Origin: Pedobacter cryoconitis
Lineage (GTDB): Bacteria > Bacteroidota > Bacteroidia > Sphingobacteriales > Sphingobacteriaceae
NCBI RefSeq assembly: GCF_014200605.1
Contig: NZ_JACHCE010000002.1
Location: 115,300 to 179,299 of the forward strand
DNA: 64,000 nucleotides
Direction: 5' to 3'
Shown: positions 60,493-64,000 of the stretch, in pieces
How the letters are laid out: each line of letters opens with the position of its first letter
Numbering within the stretch: position 1 is the first letter of the stretch
The notes under the pieces: model-generated
Databases searched by the model: none
What the model was told of the DNA's origin: nothing
Seen by the model: only the letters and a program-made list of their open reading frames with translations
Made by a program: the position numbers and the translations under genes

Positions 60493-63400
60493 TTATTGTG
60501 GAACCATTTCCAGCATCTGAATTGCTTCATCCACGGTTTTCAGGTCTTCAAAAGCGATACGTAAAGTGTTTTTTACTTCTTTCAGGTTACACATCCGGGG
60601 ATGCTGCTGGGCGAAGTTTAATATTTTATGAAACATTGGGGAATCAAAGAAATTGGATTGTTTATCGGCAATAAAATAACCTCTTAATACGCCCTTTTTA
60701 AAGCTTAATTTTTCAAATCCAAGCTTTTTAGCCGCCCATTGTAACCTCAATACATTTAACATCGTCTTTACAGGCTTCGGGACAGTACCAAAGCGGTCTT
60801 TTAAAGACGTTTCAAACGTGGTTAGCTGTAATTCGTCATCCAGCTTAGAAAGTTCGGTATAGAGGTTGTAACGCTCTGTAATATTCGTTACATAATCATC
60901 TGGTATATATAATTCCAGATCGGTATCTATTTGTGTAAAGGTAACAAAAGGACGTTCTTTATCATCCTTGAACAATTCTTTGAATTCATCAGATTTTAAT
61001 TCCTGTATCGCCTCGTCCAGTATTTTATGATACATTTCAAAACCTATTTCAGCAATAAACCCGCTTTGTTCAGCACCTAAAAGGTTTCCACTACCGCGTA
61101 TATCTAAATCGCGCATGGCTATGTTAAAGCCGCTGCCCAGATCAGAAAACTCTTCAATGGCACTCAGACGTTTTCTTGCTTCGGAGGTCAGTGTGGATAA
61201 TGGCGGGCTCAACAGATAACAGAAGGCTTTTTTGTTAGATCTTCCTACACGTCCGCGCATTTGGTGCAAATCACTCAGACCAAACATATGTGCATGGTTA
61301 ATGATGATTGTATTGGCATTAGGAATATCCAGGCCGGCTTCGATAATCGTGGTTGCTACTAAAACATCTTTTTCTCCATTGATAAAATCAAGCATGACAT
61401 CTTCCAGTGCATCACCGTCTAATTGTCCGTGTGCAATACCAATACGTGCTTTTGGAACCAGTGTTTGTATCAGTCCGCCGAGCTGCGGCAAATCATTTAC
61501 CCTGTTATGGATAAAGAATACCTGTCCGCCACGATCCAGTTCAAATTGTACGGCTTCCTGTATCAATTTATCATTAAATACATGAAGTTCTGTATTTACA
61601 GATTGCCTGTTTGGCGGTGGGGTGCTCATAATGGATAAATCCCTTGCGCCCATCAGTGAAAAATGAAGTGTTCTTGGTATCGGGGTTGCAGTAAGCGTAA
61701 GAGTGTCTACATTGACTCTGAGTGCTCTGAGTTTTTCTTTAGCGGAAACACCGAATTTCTGTTCTTCATCGATAATCATAATACCGAGAGATTTAAACTT
61801 CACGTCTTTACTTAACAGACGGTGGGTCCCGATAATGATATCAACTTTACCTTCTTCTACTTTAGCCAGGGTTTCCTTGATCTGTTTATTCGTTTTAAAA
61901 CGATTGATATAATCTACTTTGCAGGGAAAATCTTTTAGCCTTCCTGAAAATGTTTTGAAATGCTGCAGGGCAAGAATAGTTGTAGGGACTAATACCGCAG
62001 CCTGTTTTCCGTTTGCTACGGCTTTAAATGCAGCTCTGATAGCTATTTCTGTTTTTCCGAAACCTACATCACCACAAACTAGCCTGTCCATTGGATGCGG
62101 GGCTTCCATATCTTTTTTAACATCATTGGTAGCTTTCATCTGATCTGGGGTGTCTTCATAAATAAATGAAGCTTCCAGTTCAGTTTCCAGATAACCATCA
62201 GGATCGAAAGCAGTTCCTACCTGCGATTTTCTCAGGGCATAGAGCTTGATCAGGTCCCGGGCGATGTCTTTAACTTTTTTTTTTGTGGTCTTTTTGAGTT
62301 TATCCCAGGCTTCTGTACCCAGTTTATTCATTTTTGGCGGTGTACCGTCTTTTCCACTGTATTTTGCGATACGGTTCAGCGAGTTGATATTGACATATAA
62401 CAGGTCATTATCAGCATAAACCAACCGGATCATTTCTTGCGTTTTGCCGTTTACTTCTACTTTTTCCAGACCTGCATATTTTCCAATTCCGTGATCGATA
62501 TGGGTAACGAAATCTCCTGGTTTCAGATCTCTCAGGTCTTTCATGGTTATCGCCTGACTGCGCTGATAACCGCGTTTGAGTTTGTATTTATAAAACCTGT
62601 CAAAGATCTGGTGATCGGTATAAAAAGCAATGGATTGCTGCGGATCAATAAATCCTTCTCTTAACTGAATATTGACAGGGACGAATTTCGCTGTTTTATC
62701 AATATCATCCAGTATCGCATACAAACGCTCAGTTTGTTTAGGAGAAGAGCTGGAGATAAAGTTGTGAATGCCGTTTTTCTCGTTTTCTTTCAGATTGTGG
62801 ATCAGCAGATTGAAATCTTTGTTGAAAGAAGGCTGTGGTTTGGTGTCAAACAGAAATACATGGTCTGTTTTATAGAAAAATTGCTTTCCAAATTCTATCA
62901 GAGAGAAATCATGGAGAATATCGCCGATCATTCTTTCGTCTGAGAAAGCAAACTTAGGATCTATCCAGTCCAGGTTTTCCTGTTTTTCTTTTGCAGGAAG
63001 TGCTTTCCATAATTCTACTGCTTTTTTATAGCCTGTTTTGATGATATCGAGGGTGAACTCTACGTCTTTAAACCAGAGCTGAGTATCATTTTCGATGTAA
63101 TCGAGTAGATTTATATTACTTTCTGTAAGGTATTTGGACTGTACGTTAGGGATAATAGTAAAGGTCTTCACGTCCTCGACAGAAAGCTGGCTTTCAATTT
63201 CGAATGTTCTGATGCTCTCTACTTCATCGCCAAAAAACTCAATTCTGTAAGGTAAATCATGGGAGAAAGAGAATATATCTACAATCCCACCGCGAATAGA
63301 GAACTGACCTGGTTCATAAACAAATTCTGTCCGGTTAAAATCATAATCAACCAGGAATTCATTAATGAAGTCTATGCATAATTTTACGCCCAGACTAATC

Positions 63401-63834
63401 TCAAGTGTGTTTTTCTCCAGAATATCTCTGTTGATTACCTTTTCGGCCAGTGCTTCAGGATAGGTAACTACTATTTTTCCAAAAGAGGAATTATGGTTTA
63501 GTTCATTGAGTACTTCTGCTCTTGCAAGCACATTGGCGGTATCTACCTGGGTAAAGTCAAAGGCTTTACGGAAAGATGAAGGGAAAAGTAATACTTCTTT
63601 TTCAATTATACTTTCCAGATCGGCCATAAAATAAGCGGCCTCTTCTCTGTCCGGAAGGATAAATAATTGTGGTTTATGCAACAGGAAATAGGTAGTTACT
63701 GCAATTACGGCATCAGCAGAGCCAACTAAACCTTTTAATTGAAGTTTATTACCTTTACCCGAGTTGAGGGTCTTTGCAAGCGCTTCGATGCGCTCATCAG
63801 TTTTATATCTATTGATCAGGTCACGGATGTTCAC
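60493..63834 (-). CDS. mfd: Transcription-repair coupling factor
   Basis: A 1113-residue ATPase that removes stalled RNA polymerase and recruits UvrA. Domains run in order: UvrB-like region (about 1-330), CarD-like RNA polymerase-interacting domain (THIDHGIGKYAGLEK, about 440-520), SF2 translocase (GDVGFGKTEIAIRAA Walker A, DEEQKFG as the DExQ box, and motif VI QMRGRVGRSNK) and the C-terminal D7 domain. The start codon is GTG at 63834 (NIRDLINRYKTD). A TATCTTTG box lies 4 nt before it, so the mRNA may be nearly leaderless. Confidence 0.95.
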   Translation of the reverse strand: MNIRDLINRYKTDERIEALAKTLNSGKGNKLQLKGLVGSADAVIAVTTYFLLHKPQLFILPDREEAAYFMADLESIIEKEVLLFPSSFRKAFDFTQVDTANVLARAEVLNELNHNSSFGKIVVTYPEALAEKVINRDILEKNTLEISLGVKLCIDFINEFLVDYDFNRTEFVYEPGQFSIRGGIVDIFSFSHDLPYRIEFFGDEVESIRTFEIESQLSVEDVKTFTIIPNVQSKYLTESNINLLDYIENDTQLWFKDVEFTLDIIKTGYKKAVELWKALPAKEKQENLDWIDPKFAFSDERMIGDILHDFSLIEFGKQFFYKTDHVFLFDTKPQPSFNKDFNLLIHNLKENEKNGIHNFISSSSPKQTERLYAILDDIDKTAKFVPVNIQLREGFIDPQQSIAFYTDHQIFDRFYKYKLKRGYQRSQAITMKDLRDLKPGDFVTHIDHGIGKYAGLEKVEVNGKTQEMIRLVYADNDLLYVNINSLNRIAKYSGKDGTPPKMNKLGTEAWDKLKKTTKKKVKDIARDLIKLYALRKSQVGTAFDPDGYLETELEASFIYEDTPDQMKATNDVKKDMEAPHPMDRLVCGDVGFGKTEIAIRAAFKAVANGKQAAVLVPTTILALQHFKTFSGRLKDFPCKVDYINRFKTNKQIKETLAKVEEGKVDIIIGTHRLLSKDVKFKSLGIMIIDEEQKFGVSAKEKLRALRVNVDTLTLTATPIPRTLHFSLMGARDLSIMSTPPPNRQSVNTELHVFNDKLIQEAVQFELDRGGQVFFIHNRVNDLPQLGGLIQTLVPKARIGIAHGQLDGDALEDVMLDFINGEKDVLVATTIIEAGLDIPNANTIIINHAHMFGLSDLHQMRGRVGRSNKKAFCYLLSPPLSTLTSEARKRLSAIEEFSDLGSGFNIAMRDLDIRGSGNLLGAEQSGFIAEIGFEMYHKILDEAIQELKSDEFKELFKDDKERPFVTFTQIDTDLELYIPDDYVTNITERYNLYTELSKLDDELQLTTFETSLKDRFGTVPKPVKTMLNVLRLQWAAKKLGFEKLSFKKGVLRGYFIADKQSNFFDSPMFHKILNFAQQHPRMCNLKEVKNTLRIAFEDLKTVDEAIQMLEMVPQ

Positions 63835-63873
63835 TTCACAAAGATAATATTTATGATTTGCTAATATGTAACA

Positions 63874-64000
63874 ATGCAGCCATTTATGACTCTAAAATTC
63901 AAAAGTGTGATGCTTAGCCGGTTAGGCCGTATACCATGGGAGCTGATTTTCTGGGTTATGGGTTTATTCCTGCTGGCCATAGCTGAACCACAGGGACATG
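63874..64000 (+). CDS. N-terminal part of a DUF2752-like membrane protein (truncated by window)
   Basis: An open frame from ATG 63874 (or in-frame ATG 63886) runs off the window end. The translation includes LSRLGRIPWELIFWVMG and LFLLAIAEPQGH, a pattern I associate with DUF2752 proteins, where a proline/cysteine motif would follow. The gene is divergent from mfd. The family call rests on 42 residues only. Confidence 0.6.
   Translation, partial: MQPFMTLKFKSVMLSRLGRIPWELIFWVMGLFLLAIAEPQGH

Noticed and set aside
1-64000. Prophage, insertion sequence or integrated element
   Set aside because: No integrase, transposase, phage structural gene or attachment repeat is visible, and gene content is uniformly Bacteroidota core.

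Overview
The window reads as a chromosome segment of a Bacteroidota bacterium, most likely family Sphingobacteriaceae and close to Pedobacter. Supporting signs are a fused LpxC-FabZ, a PorX-type response regulator/phosphatase, DUF4175, DUF2911 and HYC_CC_PP-like proteins, RmuC and S9 peptidase relatives of Bacteroidota type, and promoters of the Bacteroidota form (TTTG, about 20 nt, TAnnTTTG) instead of -35/-10 boxes. I found no rRNA or tRNA genes, insertion sequence, prophage or CRISPR array. Most genes are core or lineage-typical, so novelty lies mainly in intergenic DNA and a few unusual residues.

Layout. 0-8.4 kb: a DUF2911 protein, a small membrane protein, a TetR-controlled EmrAB-TolC-type exporter operon, and PEP carboxylase. 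8.4-14.7 kb: a second tripartite exporter (TetR, TolC, membrane fusion protein, RND pump) on the minus strand, with a near-ideal operator lying in its promoter spacer. 14.8-19.5 kb: peroxide defence (AhpD-like protein, 2-Cys peroxiredoxin), an S9 peptidase and a DOPA-dioxygenase-like enzyme. 19.5-22.6 kb: a cysteine-rich, probably copper-related set (HYC_CC_PP-like, HMA, outer-membrane barrel, DUF3347, YceI). 22.7-24.9 kb: cyclophilin, exonuclease III, 5-formyl-THF cyclo-ligase. 24.9-25.5 kb: a gene-free stretch with an 11-bp tandem repeat. 25.5-30.1 kb: EF-P, a lone ABC ATPase and the lipid A genes lpxA, lpxC-fabZ and lpxD. 30.2-34.8 kb: an HD hydrolase divergent from porX-tsaE-ald. 34.8-43.0 kb: MFS transporter, PBP4-type DacB, a lipoprotein, a cold-shock protein, a giant coiled-coil DUF4175 protein and YbeY. 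43.5-49.2 kb: an ABC-F ATPase, two parS-like sites, MnmG and an Ig-like lipoprotein. 49.2-53.9 kb: gamma-carbonic anhydrase, divergent nadB/nadA, and thiL. 53.9-64.0 kb: RmuC, a zinc membrane protease, ApaG, DusB, a CPBP protease-DUF2007-CdsA operon, a lipoprotein, DUF3820, Mfd and the start of a DUF2752-like gene.

The most interesting large-scale signal is that the plus strand changes from C-rich to G-rich at the nadB-nadA intergenic region (about 51.3-51.7 kb), for genes on both strands. That region is AT-rich and holds a perfect DnaA box, and two parS-like palindromes lie 6 kb away just before mnmG. Together these suggest the chromosome replication origin is here, although dnaA is not in the window. 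A second clear signal is a pair of diverged 129-bp elements with identical internal spacing downstream of ybeY and mnmG.
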